A DNA stretch of 64,000 nt from NCBI GenBank assembly GCA_003991915.1, contig RQTK01000012.1, forward strand, positions 583,394 through 647,393. Reading direction: 5' to 3'. The translations under genes were made by a program, and so were the position numbers. Source of the stretch: Elysia chlorotica (Eukaryota; Mollusca; Gastropoda; Plakobranchidae). A model generated the notes under the pieces. It ran no database searches. It worked only from the letters and a program-made list of their open reading frames with translations, and had not been told where the DNA came from. Below are positions 1-14,200 of this stretch, piece after piece (position 1 is the stretch's first letter; each line of letters begins with the position of its first letter).

Positions 1-442
1 TATATACACCTGAGTAGGTTCAAGTTCGAGCCCCATCTTGGCGAGCCCATCAGCCATTTCATTTCATTCAATTCCAAACGACTGTGCACTTCATCTCTGA
101 ATTCGATCCAACATACCAAACGAAACGAAACCGTTCCCGAGAATTTTCGAAGTCCTATTCAGGGAACGCCAACTGCAAGCTGTGACCAGAAATTAAAATT
201 ATTACGAACAACTACATGCCATCAATATTTACTTAAACGATTGCTGCCACAGACACACAGAAAGCAAACATTTTAACATCAATATTATGGACACTGCGTT
301 TAAAAAAAAAAAAAAATTTATAGGCGGCTCTGTCCTAATAATATGGACTGCGCGTAATAATTTTCTGACAGGATAACCAGGGATATATATTCAAACTTTC
401 GTTGTAGCTATAAAAACAGATATTCTTGTCTAATTTGGTAGT

Positions 443-484
443 TTTATGTTATGTTATGTTATGTTATGTTATGTTATGTTATGT
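443..484. repeat. (ATGTT)n microsatellite
   Basis: About eight uninterrupted copies of a TTATG pentamer. Confidence 0.95.
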
Positions 485-681
485 GCGTCTCTGTCCAAAA
501 GTATGGACTCTGCGTAATACATTTTGAAAGAACAACGCATGCTGAATTATTATGCCTACAATAAACTATGCTTTTCATTTCAGCTATGAAAATACATATT
601 CACTAAAATGTTTGTGAATATTAATTAATCTGACAGGTATACATGGGTTTTTATACTTTGACATTTCTATAGTCACCTCTA

Positions 682-870
682 GAATAGGTTGGGAGGGGGT
701 AGAACACCGGCTTTCGGTGCAGGAGGTCCGTGGTTCGAGTCCTGGTGATGTCGCCCCCTACAGGTTGGATCGGTGTCAGTATAATGTGACTGGCTAAGAC
801 ATGATTCACGGCATCCCCGCCTGTCTCGTGTGTGGTATAAAATAAAATTGTCAGGCGTCACCTCCAAGTG
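682..870 (+). mobile_element. tRNA-derived SINE copy 1
   Basis: Pol III-like head with GGTAGAAC and B box GGTTCGAGTCC, then the shared core GTCAGTATAATGTGACTGGC, ...CCCCGCCTGTCTCGTGTGTG and AAAATTGTCAGGCGTC. Confidence 0.8.
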
Positions 871-2114
871 CATATTGTTGTTGAAATAGCATAAGGCAAT
901 GCTATAAACCATTCTAGCCCCACTACTTTGTAGAAAAGACGCTCTCTCCTAGTATTATGTCATCAAGGTTCTCACGTGGTATGATTAGGTGACGGGTCCC
1001 AAGAAACAAAATATGACAATTGATGGCTATTAATAGACATCTGTGATCAGCAAGCATTAATTTCCAACCGAAGGCTGCCTGAGAAATAGCCCTTTGGCTA
1101 TGTGTCCGGCTGCCAAACAAATTTAATAGCTACTTCCTTTTTGGCCACTACCGGAAACGAGAATCATTTCAAAACAAAGGTGAGAGGTCATACCAAAGTG
1201 TCAACAAAGGCCTAGAGCGCTGAATACGAACACGGTCAAACTAGATGTACATGTTTTGAACTAACACGTTTTTAACACATTCGTGATCAATATAGCTATA
1301 GATTAAATCTTGGTGAACATTCGATCATTTCCAGGTACAGATAGATCTATAGATCTAGGTCTAGGTTATACTTTTATTTTATTTTTAGTTTTAGATCTAG
1401 TCTAGATTCTACACGCCTATAGATCTAGATCTAGGTCTAGAACTTTCCAATCTCTTGTCAAAGAAAGTCTCAAAGCTCTCTTGAGATCCACAAATAAGTT
1501 TTAATACGGCGACTGGACTCACATGACTTGTCTATTACATTATATAACACCGATTTAACAAGTTGGGAATAAGAGGGTATGGTTGAAGAAGCTGTAGGAC
1601 CCTCTCGTTTGTGCCTCCAACAATACCTTATTTGAAAAAAAAAAATAAAGTTTACTTTTTTATCTAGATCTAAGTGATCTGAAATAAAGTAAAAATGTAT
1701 AGATAGATCTACTCTTCAAACCATAGATCATACACACGAGCATCTATGCTAGTTTGAGGCATTTAGAATTGCCTAAAGCCTGTAACTGTTTTAAAGCCTA
1801 CTTTGTGTCATGTTGTGGACATTCCAGCAGTGATAAGGTTATGCCTCTTAGCACAGGTTAAAGAATTCAAACCTTTCCTATAGTACAGTACTTGCACAAA
1901 ATTTAGTTTGTCATATAGATACTCGTCTCTCTTTAACACTGCTTTGTTGATCACTAAACGTGGTTAAAATTGTTCAATCGCACTTTAAATTTCTTTTTTT
2001 TTTTCACATATTTGTTTAAGACCTGAATAATTGGTGATTGTTTCAGGTTTTTACAAAAAGTCCTAGATTTTTCTTGAATACAATTCTTTAACTGCAGATT
2101 TCAGGAAGAATGCC

Positions 2115-2288
2115 ATGAGACTTAAACTAGCAGCAAGAGACAACAAAATGGAGACTGAGATTGAGAATTCTGCTGGTGAGGATTCCTTGATGGAGGTGAC
2201 TCAGAGTACCGATGAGGGTGAAATGTCTCAGGACGATGCGTCTGCACCAAATGCTGAGAACCTGGGATCTGTTTCTGCTGTAGGAAAT
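2115..2288 (+). CDS. MASTL: MASTL exon 1 (N-terminal leader, probable start)
   Basis: Acidic Ser/Glu-rich N-terminus that ends at an AAT|GTAGGT donor in phase 0 and joins the first kinase exon. Two in-frame ATGs are available, at 2115 and 2148. The second has the better context (A at -3, G at +4). An acceptor-like CAG lies just upstream (near 2098), so an upstream noncoding or coding exon is possible. Confidence 0.6.
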
Positions 2289-5200
2289 GTAGGTCTTACT
2301 CTCAGGAGAAGTTACTTTAGAAGCGTTCAATGATTTTACAATTAATTGTTGAATTTTGATAATGCAATGTTTCATAGTTGTTTATTTGAAGACAACAGGT
2401 TGAATCACAAAGCTCATTTTTTAGTTTTCTTTCCATACATTCGAACAGATTTGTTAATTTGTATTGTAAAAGCAAAAAATATTTTCATTTCACTTATGTC
2501 CTTTTACAAAATGGAAAGAAGAATAAAAATTTGATATTTCCTATATGTTTGGTTTTGTCCTTAAAGTATACTATATATTATTGTACCTGTTTAAAGCCAC
2601 TTGGCACTAGATGATATTTTGAAATTTTCCTTGTTTTGATTTGCCAAATTCTAGACACTGAAGTGAGAGGGAGGAAAAAGTGGTCAAACATTTTAAAGAG
2701 TCCATTTATTTATTTCACTTTAGTTTTCAAAAGTTATGTATTTTTTTTAATACAAAATACCTGGAACAAGTCTTTATGACAGAGAGAGCATAGTTCAAGC
2801 TTCAAGGGTTGAAGGCAATTTATGCGTTTTAAGTGTCTGTGTTAAGAGAATTCATATTTTTTTTTCACGATCAGTTTATAAAGTATAAATTTATTTACAA
2901 GTATGACAAAACCTTGCTCCACTGTATAGACAATCTAATTAATTACAACTGGGCAAAAAGTGTACCACATAGAATTAACTGTTTTCACTAAGTAAAATAA
3001 AGACTATTTTTATTAATTATTTAACTTTGTTTTCAAATTTTCCAGGTACCCACTGCTCAGGACTTTGAGTATATAAAACCGATAAGCAAAGGAGCTTTTG
3101 GGTAAATACATGTACATAAAAAAGAGAGCTACTATTAAGCAAACACATTTTAAATCATGAATAAGAGCAGCAAGTAAGAAATCTGGAAGAAACTTATTTG
3201 CAAGCCCCTATCTATAACATAATCATAAGACCATTTAAAGAATTTATTAATTAAAAGAAAAAGAAATTCAAATTTTTTGCTCAAATGTTTGTTGAAACAT
3301 GCTCAGATATGTCTTATTTTTCTGGAATTCCTTAAACCAAACTGATCAAAATATCATAAATTTTGCTTCTTAGCAGAAAGAGTATAGCTGGTTGTGCATC
3401 AATTAATTCTCAAGGTTTTCATGAATTTCTCTCCCAGGAAAGTCTGGCTAGGGTGTAAACGAGGCAAGGCTGACAAATTGTATGCCATCAAAGTGATGAA
3501 AAAAGATGATTTGGTGCGCAAGAATCTTATCGCTCAAGGTATGAACATAAGCAATTAATTTCTGTTGCAGGAACGTTTTTGTCTGAACGCATGTTTAAAA
3601 CTTGTTATCAAGTAATGGGTGTTGAAAGCATATTTGAGTTAATAATATATATTTATTTCATTCTTTTCTGTTTTAAAAAACTAAGAACTAACATATAAAC
3701 TATTAACGTATAACAAAATGCAGATTAGAGAATATATGTATATAGTAAATTCATTTATCAAAAAGTTGTTACAGTTTTACTCTTGAAAGACAGATCTGTC
3801 ATTTCATTTTTTTTTTCAAAATCTTCTTTCACTCTCTCAATCCCAGTCACGGCTGAAAGAGATGCACAGGCGAGATCGAGGAGCCCTTTTGTTGTACAGC
3901 TCTACTACTCGATTCAGACACAGCAACACATTCTGCTGGTAAATCTCCCATTTGTTATACTTACTTGTTACTTGTATCAGTCGCCGTGTTCGTCGATAGG
4001 ATCTCCAACAGACATCACAACAGCACGCCATTTGTTCCTGTCCCTACTCCGCAGACTTATTTTGCGTAAATTTAGACCACTGCTCTTCTCAATCTTGTCA
4101 ATCAAGGTGGTGGGAGGTCTGCCTTTTCCTCTTTTGCCGGCAAACTTTCCCTGCAGGATTAGATCACAATTATTTTTTGTTGTTGTTGCGTGCTTGTGTT
4201 TAACTTATTTATTTCCATGGTACATTTCTCAAAATATTTTGCATCCAATTGGGATTTCTTTTATAATAAGAGAAAAGTTTTCGAATTTTCTATTAGTTTG
4301 GATGCACATCCAGGCATAAATCAAATTCACTGATTAAAAAAGACATGAGCCAAAATTCATAATTCCTGATAAGTGCCATCAGGAAAAATTCCTTTTTTTT
4401 CCAACATGTCATAATATACATATAACAGTATTAGATAAAGTTTTGTCCTTTTTCTAACTGAAACACTCTTATCTGTCATAATGGTTCAGTAACAATAACC
4501 CACACACACACATTACTTACACCTTATGTTATATGCGCTCAGAAAGATTCAACATGAACATCGCCAATACAGCACATGCTTAACTACTTAAGATTTAGCA
4601 TCAAAACTCTAAGAACTTGGCGTGTAGGATCATTAGACCCAAAGCGGGGCTCTCTCTGTACAGGAAGGTACCCTTCTAAATGTTGCGCACTTGAGGAGAT
4701 GATAAACATATTCTCTAGAAACTCCTGTCCTGCTCTTATTTTCTTAAAGTTTCCTGATGTTTATGGATTTTGAATTAAAAATACAACAACCGGCTAGATT
4801 TTAGCAGACTAGAGGCCTGTCCCATGGATATTTTTAGAGACTTAATCGCTGTGCTGCTTTGTGGGTAAAACTTCAATTATTTCTCTAACATTTGAAATAT
4901 AATCCTTTCATTTAAATAATTCTCTTTGTTAAGCTGCTCACAGTGGCTTGCAACTCTAGAGCTGCGAACACTGATAGCTTTTAAATTCCAATATATCAAT
5001 AAACAAATTTTGAGCAAATTGGCCATTGCGTCCAATTTGTAAAAAAATATCTGCGAAGTGAGTCAGTTACAAAAAGGGAGATTTGAAACGTTTTTATCAT
5101 ACTCATAGTGGGTATCCAGTTAGCCACGGCTGCTTTTGGATTAAAGTAGCAATTCATCTTTTAAATATATTTAGGCTATCTCAAAGTAGGTTCTACAGAT

Positions 5201-8200
5201 TTACATAATTAGTAATATCCACATTGTTATATCTACATATATTTTTTCATACTTTAGGTTATGGAGTACATGATTGGCGGTGATGTGAAGTCTCTGCTCA
5301 TCATGTACGGGTTTTTCCCAGAGGAGATGGCCTGTATGTATGCAGCAGAAGTCACGCTGGCCCTGGAATATTTGCATAAGAGAGGCATTGTACACAGGTA
5401 ACCACTGCAAAGGGTGTAATACATGTATAGTTTTGTCATTTAGAACTTTGCCGTGAGTCTTCCATCTCCTGTATCTGTCATTGTCTCTCTCTCTCTCTCT
5501 CTCTATGTATCTTGATATCTCTTCCTATCCGTCCCCATTCTCTCTCTCTTTCTCTCTCTTCCTCCTTGCTTTGATTCCCACTAACCACCGACTCATACAA
5601 CTTTTCCACAGGGACCTAAAGCCAGACAATATGTTGATCTCGGAGAAGGGTCATATCAAGCTAACAGACTTTGGACTTTCAAAAGTGACCATGGATTATC
5701 GTAAGTGAAAAGTTAAAATTTTAAAATTGTGAAGCACATTGAGCATGAATGTTTAATGGAAATGTGCTATATTAGTGCAATTTATTATTATAATTATTAT
5801 CAAGTAAATGTAACCTACTGGTTGGGTAACATATGATTTGTGAAATCGACATTTTTTTATAACATCTTCTATCTTCAAAGGCATTTTTTAGATATCCTAT
5901 AGGTTTTCTTTTTGGATACGAGTTTTAAATTTTGCTGAAGTTAATTTTCGGCAAATGTACAGATTTTCAGTAAAAAAAAAAAAAAAATACTTGACAGGTT
6001 TGAGTGAATATCTATGAAGTACTTATCTTTTGTGAATGGGTATATATGGGTATGCCAAGCTGCTTTACAGTAACAGGTTCAGCTAAAGAAAAATGAATGA
6101 TACAGTTGGCACGACTGTTAGTTAAATTTGTACTTTGGTGTTTTGTTCTGCTAAGATCCTTACGTTACGAGTTAAAACTTTCTTGGTGTCTCTGGTGTCA
6201 TTTCATTCGCAGGCCACAGTCCTCGCTCAGGGGGCTTCACTCCATACGTAGCTAGAGGAGGAATGTGTCATCTCGACCTACGAACACCTGGGCAGGTCCG
6301 AAGCTTGTCATCATCGCTGGCTTTTGTAAGTTTTTGTTTGTCATATTCGACTACTGGGGTTAATACAGTAAAAGCTTTTGTACATATTGTCAAAGTGTGA
6401 CGATCATGTTGAGATTTTAAGCGAGACTTATGCCAAAATGCAAGAAATGGTGAAAATGAGACCAATCTAACTAAACTTTGGACAAATTTTCCTGCTTTCA
6501 ACTCCAATGGCTATCAGGCATGTCATTATGATTTCATAATATGATTGACATATCCAATTCAGTGATGACATCATTCCCAAGTAATGAATAAATATTGACA
6601 TGTTACCCACGACAGATTTTCTTTTAGAGCTACATAGATATTCAAATTCTATTTAAAAAAAAAATGTTGTTGTTGCTATTAAAGTCACTTCGCCTTTGAA
6701 AAAAAAAGGAATAACCTTAATATAAAAAATATAAATATCTCAATTTGAGAAATAAAAAAATTAGTGGATTTTTAAAGATAACCTTTCCCTGAATATTTTT
6801 TTTTCTTTACACCCCCAAAAAATGTCAACGCTAGAGTGCTTGCGACTCTCTTAAAAAGTTCAAAAGTCAGGCTAGCACGACTGCGGAAGTTGAGGCCCAC
6901 ACTAGGAACAAGAGCTTGTCACCGCCCAATGAGAACAGAGCCAGCCCCATACCCCCAGAGCCACCCACGCCTTTTGACAAGGGACATAAGCAGCTACTGG
7001 TGAGACGCATGCTCACTCCAAACACCAGCAAGTCTTTGCAGGTTTGATTGATTCTTTCTATTTTTTTCTAGGGGTGGAGATAAGTGGATAATGTAGGTTA
7101 TGGGATAGGAGAAAAGGACTGCAGAGGACATGATGAGTCTTTAACAAATTTTAAAATAGCAGCGAGATGTTGGTTCTCATGGTTGGTGCCAGCTGAGTTG
7201 ATGCAAGTGGATATAAAATTTTATTACGATAATGATATTTATATATTTAAATAATGATATTTATATATTAAATGTACGTTCATTGTCTTTTTAAACACTT
7301 TGTAAAGCGCACTGAGCCAGGCATTGTCTTGGGTGTTGCGCTAAATAAAAGCCATGCCAAAGCTGGTGGAGGAAAAGCTTTTTCTTCTTTCTGCTTGTTG
7401 ACAGCAGTTGATGATTTGTATTGTTGTAAGATCTTTCTTTTACCGTTTTTGTATATTAATTTAATTCTATTTTTTCAAACACTCAAAGTGCCTATGTTGG
7501 CAATAATATTTTCTGAATGTGCCTATGGTAATTTTAAAGTCAGTTGAAATAGACATAAAATCTACGTGTCAGGCTGAGACACGGGTCTTCGTATCCCCGC
7601 ACTGTCTCTGTGGGTCAGCACATAAATCTGTCATACAAAAGTCTTCTGACTCATCTATAATGTGCTCATGGTGAGCGCAAGCAACAAACTAGAATTCCAT
7701 TTTGAAATGTAAATGATTGTCAAAATACTTAATTGACATGTTAAGTGTTAAGCTCCATGTTAATGACGGATTGTCCACAGCTAAGCAGACTGGCGGAGAA
7801 CCTGGGATCCACACCTCCTGTCCAAGCTCTGACGCCAACACTGCAAGACTCTCTGACTTGGCGGTCCTCGTCAGCCAGCGATTCGCGGTCCAGGAACGCT
7901 TGCAGCCTGCTTCAGTACTCACTCTTGTCCAGTCAGTCCTCATAATTTGGAATGTGTTACAAACGTTGTATTACAAAAGGATGCCAATTTTTCTTGAAAT
8001 TTACAGATTTTCACTATAAAAAAAAAGTTTAACAGAGTCCAGTAGAAGTGTTTCAAGGGGTTGTGTCTTAGATTTAATATATAATTATGTATATCTTAAT
8101 TTAAGTGTAAAAGTTCAGTACAATAATTGATCCAAATGGCATCACTGATTATGAATTTTTTAAAAATTTCTTTTATTTGAGGCAACCAGGGTGAATCAGG

Positions 8201-11200
8201 TACAAGTTGCTTATATCAGTTTTGAGCGAGAGCCCCCTAAAAAATTTTAAAATTTTGAATATTCATCTTTTTTAATTTCAAATTAAGTTGAATATCTGTG
8301 GTTTTAAGGAATGATAGAGTTATTCTTTTCTCAACATCTCAAAGTGCATTTAATGCTTTTAATCACTCTATGAGTAGAAAAAGCAAATTATCAAATTTCC
8401 GACATGTGCCTGATTCACCCAGGTTGCCTCACATATCTTGATGACAAACTAGATCTAATCTATATGTGCTTGTGTACACTCAGAGGCAATGTTTCTTAAA
8501 TGTTGAGGTTAATCCTCAAATGTTGAATGTTCCAATATAAAATTTAATCTAGCTATATATTAATTCCAATGGTGCTCAACAGAGACCTAGCATTGATACA
8601 CCATCCAGTTAGATTGAACACAACTAAAGATTTAGAAAAGATTGCTGAACTTGCCCATAACAGGGAATGGTGGAGAGGACTTCTATCACACATCAAGAAT
8701 GCTGACGAGGTGTCGCAGACAAAGAACTGGAATGCGATACGAGCTTAAGTCAGTCATACATTTATTGAAATCAAGTACAGAAAAGCAGAGAGATAATCAC
8801 ATCTTATATCATTTCAAACTTTTAATTACATAGAAAATTAAATTTATAGCCTAGAACACTGTCATTTGATTCAACTATAATGTCAGTATGAAAACAAGGG
8901 ACAAAGAAAAGTTCAGGTGGTATTTCACTTAAATGTGGTTCAAATAGACATACTTGGAAAACTCAAGAAAAGCAGAGGATCCGGAGCAAAAATAAAATTC
9001 AACAAATTAATCAAACAATTAGGAGAACAGGCTACCAAACTCATACGACAAGTAAGGAAACTAGGACTGAAAGTCAACATGCACAGAACCAAAGCGGTAA
9101 TTTTCGGGTGTAATGAAGAAATCCAAGTGAACAACAATAGATTCCACTGATATCACAACAGAAAAATCTGCCAAATTTCTATGAATTACATTCGACAAAA
9201 ATAGCAATTACTCAGAACACATAGAACTAAGCCAAATAGCGCAAAAACAACTTGGACTACTAAAATCACTCAGCCGAAAAAACCTACAAACCCCCTACGC
9301 GACTATAAACAAAAATCAAGTAGAAAGATCCCTTACATATGGTCAAGAAATATAATATGGCCAAATCCATCAAACAACCCTTTGAAAAGAAAACTCAACA
9401 ATATCCAATCAGCTGCGTTTAGAGCAATAACCAACGCAAACAGGCTCACCAATCTAGAGGCCCTCCAAGTAACGATCCATATAGAACCACTATGCATTAA
9501 AAGGAAAGGAGCAGCTCTAAAATACTGGGCGAGAGCGAAATTCAACCCCTCAAACCCAACAAGCACAATTTTCACTGACCCTGTAAACAAAATCACCGAC
9601 ACCCAAAGAAAAAAAAACAAACCAATCAACCAAAGAACAGCATGGCTAGTATACGATGAAATACAAAATTTAAATCTAGACCCTGAAGACATTAATACCA
9701 GAAAACTCGCCATAGAACCGTGGACACTCCGAAAGCTCCAAGTAGACACCCAGCTAATCCAAACACTGAGTAAAAAAGCGGATGGACAAGACAAACTCAA
9801 AGCACTAACCCTGGAACACCTAAATGAAAACTACAAGAAGAGTAAAAAAGAAAGCATTGTTAGCTTAGGAGTCTACAGCAAAAACTTGGAGCTAAATATC
9901 AACAAGAGAATAACGGACAATAATAGTATTACAACAGCAGAATTAGCGGCCATAGACGAAACTCTAAAGACCATCCAGGAAAAGAAGATGGAAAGAGAAA
10001 ACATAGTTATACTAACGGACTCCCTGGCACCATCACTCAGTATAAAAAACCGAAACAAAACCAACGCTAGTTAAGACCTTACGGAGTTGATCAACATTCA
10101 AGAAACAACCTCCAAAAAATCCAAACCCATGTCAAGATCTGCTGAATCCCAGCCCACTTTAACATCATAGAAACGAAAAACCTGATCAACAGGCCAAATT
10201 AGGTCTCAGCTCTAATACAAAGAAAAACAGGACTGGTCCCTAGTGAAGTAAAATCCATAAGAAACCAGTACAAAAATAAAAAGTAACAAGACATGTGAAT
10301 GATGTGGACCAACCACTCCAAAGGAAGATTCTTCCTCGCTATTGCTTCACAGGTAAGGAAAAATGCACTCAACTTCAAACCCACAAACAATGAAATCAAT
10401 AGAGCCAGATTTGGAGCCCCATCCCTTAAGATTATCAGAAAATGTGAATATTGTGGCACCACACCATACACGATACAACATATCATAAAAACATGTCAAG
10501 CCCACACCCCAACAAGAGACACACTAAAGAGTCAATGCACTAAAAAACCCATCAAATTTGCAGCAGAAGTACTTAAACAAAGAAGCTCATTCACAATAAC
10601 CAACATGGTTAAAAAACTATTAAGGCTAAGAGGCCTGAAAAGAATGAGCCATGCATCCTGACTACTTCCATAGCCACCCTCTCAACCGATCAGTATGTCA
10701 AGAGGAGGAATAAATCAAAGCCCCGGAACCAAAATGCAGAAAATAACAACACTGAGCACACACACCCCCTCCCTCCTTTTTTTCCCTCGACTTGACGACT
10801 GAAACTATAGAGACATTAGAAATATTAAGAAGACAAATTAATTTTGAAGTACCCAAGGGTACCATAATCAAAAGGGATACAATTGGGAAATGGTAACAAT
10901 GGCAGCAGTGTTAATAATAAAACTTGTGACACTCTAGAGTGGTAATAAGGGTAATGGAAGTAACAATAGTGGTAAGGGTTGTAATAATGGTAATAGTTGA
11001 GGTAGTAATGGTGGTGACAGTAATGTTAGTGATAATAATAATAATGGAGATAACGCAGTGGTAATAATAGGGGTAGTACTAGTAGTGGTGGTAGCAGTAA
11101 TTGTAGTGGTAGTAAAAATAATGGTAACGATTATAATAATGTAATAATTAGTAGCAAGATAAAAAGAAAACAAAACAAAAATCAAAATTAACTCCTGCAG

Positions 11201-14200
11201 GCTTAGTGGTAATGGTTATGATGGGTTGGTGGTGGTCGTAGAAGCTACAATAGCCACGAAAATACTGGGATTGGTGGAACAATAATTTATTAGGGAACCC
11301 TATACATAAGAGGACCAGCCTTGTAGAAATAGAATGAACCAGCAAAGGATCTATCATGTCTTTCCTTCATCCTGAGCTAGGACTCCGCCGCTTAATGTAG
11401 AAAACTGATGTTGTTCCTGATTATTATACAACTTCCCTTAATTGTGCAACTAAAACCCAAGCAGAAAATGAATTTTACTCAAGTTTTGCGAGTAAGGAAA
11501 AGAAAAGCAAAGAACAATTTCAATCTTCATCTAGTCCTTGCCGTCTTTCTGACACATTGATTCCTGCTAGGGTGTTTGATCTGACTCAGATTTTTTTTTA
11601 CTATTTTAGCGATGGAACCTCGCATGTGTGTTAGTCTGCTCGCTTATTGTATTAAACACCAACAACATGTAATCTAGATCTTGATCTAGCTAAGGCGCGA
11701 TTTAATCGAGATATATCTAATGTGAAAGCTAAACTGTAGGCTCTCGTGCGATCGGTACATTTTGCTTGTAATAGAATTTAATTCTAAACTCATTTCTGCG
11801 TAATGACTTTTCGCTCAGTCTGATATTCGCGCGTTTTGCTCCAATGTTTTGTTAAAGACAAAAAAACTCTGTTTTTTTCCTTCATGAAATGTATGCACAT
11901 TGCACAGTTCAAATTTTACGGGAACTTTGATTAATCAAACTAGATCAGGTGTAAATTAAAAATAAACTTCTTTGAGGCAGATTTTAATAAAAAAAAAAAA
12001 ATACAACTACAATCTATAGGTCTAAATGGAACCCGGCGAGTAATAGTAAATGCCACTCACCCCCTCCCTTCCTCTTTCCCCACTACTTAAGTTCTAGAAA
12101 TTTCGCCAGGGCTTGGTAGAATCCCAGTAGATAGTATCATGATATTCAACAATCTGTTTCAATGCTTTACATATGTCTATTAATGTACTGAATTTTTTAC
12201 GCAGGATCAGGTGCGAGGCAATCGATGGGCCTAACTGACAGTCAGAAAGGAGAGACCAGAGAAAGGCAAGAATCTTGTACAGCCAAGCAGGACTATGAGA
12301 GTGACAGTTCTTGTGAGTCGGGGAGCTGCTCTGTGTTCAGCTCTGACGTTGATCGCCGCTGTGCTTTGCACAGTCGCCATGAAAACAGTGCAGACGTAAG
12401 CGCGGAGTACCCCCTGAGTTGTGACAGCCACATCATGCCCATTTACCGAGTGGAAGGGGAGGACGACTCCACCCCTCTCCTCCACAGGAAACACGACTCT
12501 GTGTTAAAATCTTTCTCTGCACAAAACCTTCGCTCGTTTGCAGAGGGATCCCACACTGATGTGAGCTTCAATTGGGGTAATAACTGTATTTCTTCGGGCC
12601 AAGCAAAGAACTGCGAGACCACTGAGCAGGAAAGAAAAATTCCCAAACCATGCAGATCATTTTCTACCTCTTATTCTTCTAGCAAAATCGAATCCTTTGA
12701 GCCATCTTGCAAGATTAAACGTTGTGAGCTCGTCGAGACAGGACTCAACTCAGGCTCCCAGTCAGTCGAAAGCCCCAGGGATGAAACCCGAGATGTGATT
12801 GGTCACATGGGTGGGAATCAGGCAGAATCAATGGTTAACGAACACCGAGAGAATGCTGTCCAATTCAGCTTCCCACGTTCAGAAAACAGTACATCATCAA
12901 GCTATCAGGAGAAACCACGGGGGGTACTGAGCGCCTTCGACGATTCTCTCGGAGAAATTCACCTGTCAAGGCCGCTCTCGATCGCAGGTTCGACGGATTT
13001 AGATCTGTCAACCGACTTCTCTTCCCACTTCCAGAAAGACAGAAATCTCAACAGTACACGCCTCTCCATGGATTTCGGCCCGTCAAGAATCAGCCTCGAT
13101 TTTGGTCCAGAACTGAAGGATCTGAGTCAACTGTCTGGGCTTAGTCGTCTCCCCTTGCATCCTTTGCCGCCGAAGCAAAACATCGATCACAGGGGCTCTG
13201 AGCTGCCAGCTGCTGCCGCGGCGCCTGGAGGTTTGACAGAGTCGCAGGCCGTGGATGCTCTGCCCCTGAGGAAAAGAAATGACAGCCTCAAGAAAAAGAC
13301 TGACGATCAGCTGGTGGCCCCGGGAAGTGGCGGAGAGATCTTCAGGAGGAGACTGCGCAAGCCTGGCTTGAGACGAGTCCTCTCAGACACGTTCGATAAG
13401 TGTCTGCTCGCAGGATCGGATTCTGCCAAGGTTGGTGGTAGGAGCTTGCTTAGCAGAAACTTGATGGAAGGCAAGAGCAGGTCCCAAGAGTTTTGGGATT
13501 CAAGAAATTGCTTTGAAGAGAAGGAACCGAAGGAAGAGTGCAAAGGCGATGTCACTCCGAAGCCTGAGACACAGAGAAAGAGGTCATGTGATGAAGCCAT
13601 GATGGAAACGAGTCCGGAGATGCCTTCGCCAAAAATGCCGTGCAAGTTGAACGTGCCTCAACACACGAGCCTGACCCCTGACCTTCGCCGGCTGGCCATG
13701 AGAAACAATGTCCACAGCAACCGCCAGGAGCAGAGAGTTATGGCCCCTGGCAGTTTAATGTGCAACCTGTTCAGGACGAGCCCCAGAGCCAGAAGTCCGC
13801 TAGCGATGATAGGTTTGCCTCAGAGTTCTGCAGCTCTCTCAACAGATGACAAGGCAAATCAAGCTTCAAACCAAGGCGATCCACAAAGAATTGGCTCTGA
13901 GATTTTAGAGTCGCATGACCCTACTGAGTTACATGAGGCTCCAGAAATGCATGACCAGATGAACACCAAGTATGGCACTCCAGGAACACACAGCTCTGTA
14001 GACAAAGAAACCATGCGCAAGGATCTGCCAGAGAACCTCCAACTGCATCGCGTCCCAGCATACACTGACCTGACCTTCCACCAGGACCTCAGCATGGATG
14101 ACACCGACTCCCACTTTGCCCACCCCATGGAAGACGGCTGTGACCTCCAGAACAAGCCCAGACTCGCCAAAAGTCAAGCACGTCCAGTTTTACATGGACA

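Larger units (their letters stand above)
1..2114. other. Upstream region of MASTL, no confident gene
   Basis: Holds a tRNA-like B-box fragment at the very left edge (about 20-40), an (ATGTT)n microsatellite (443-484), a SINE (682-870), and clustered palindromic AGATCT/TCTAGA words (about 1340-1450 and 1660-1715). No promoter element could be assigned. Confidence 0.5.

Noticed and set aside
923-1120. Minus-strand ORF of 65 codons near the left edge as a divergent gene
   Set aside because: No recognisable motif and no phase-compatible exon found around it.
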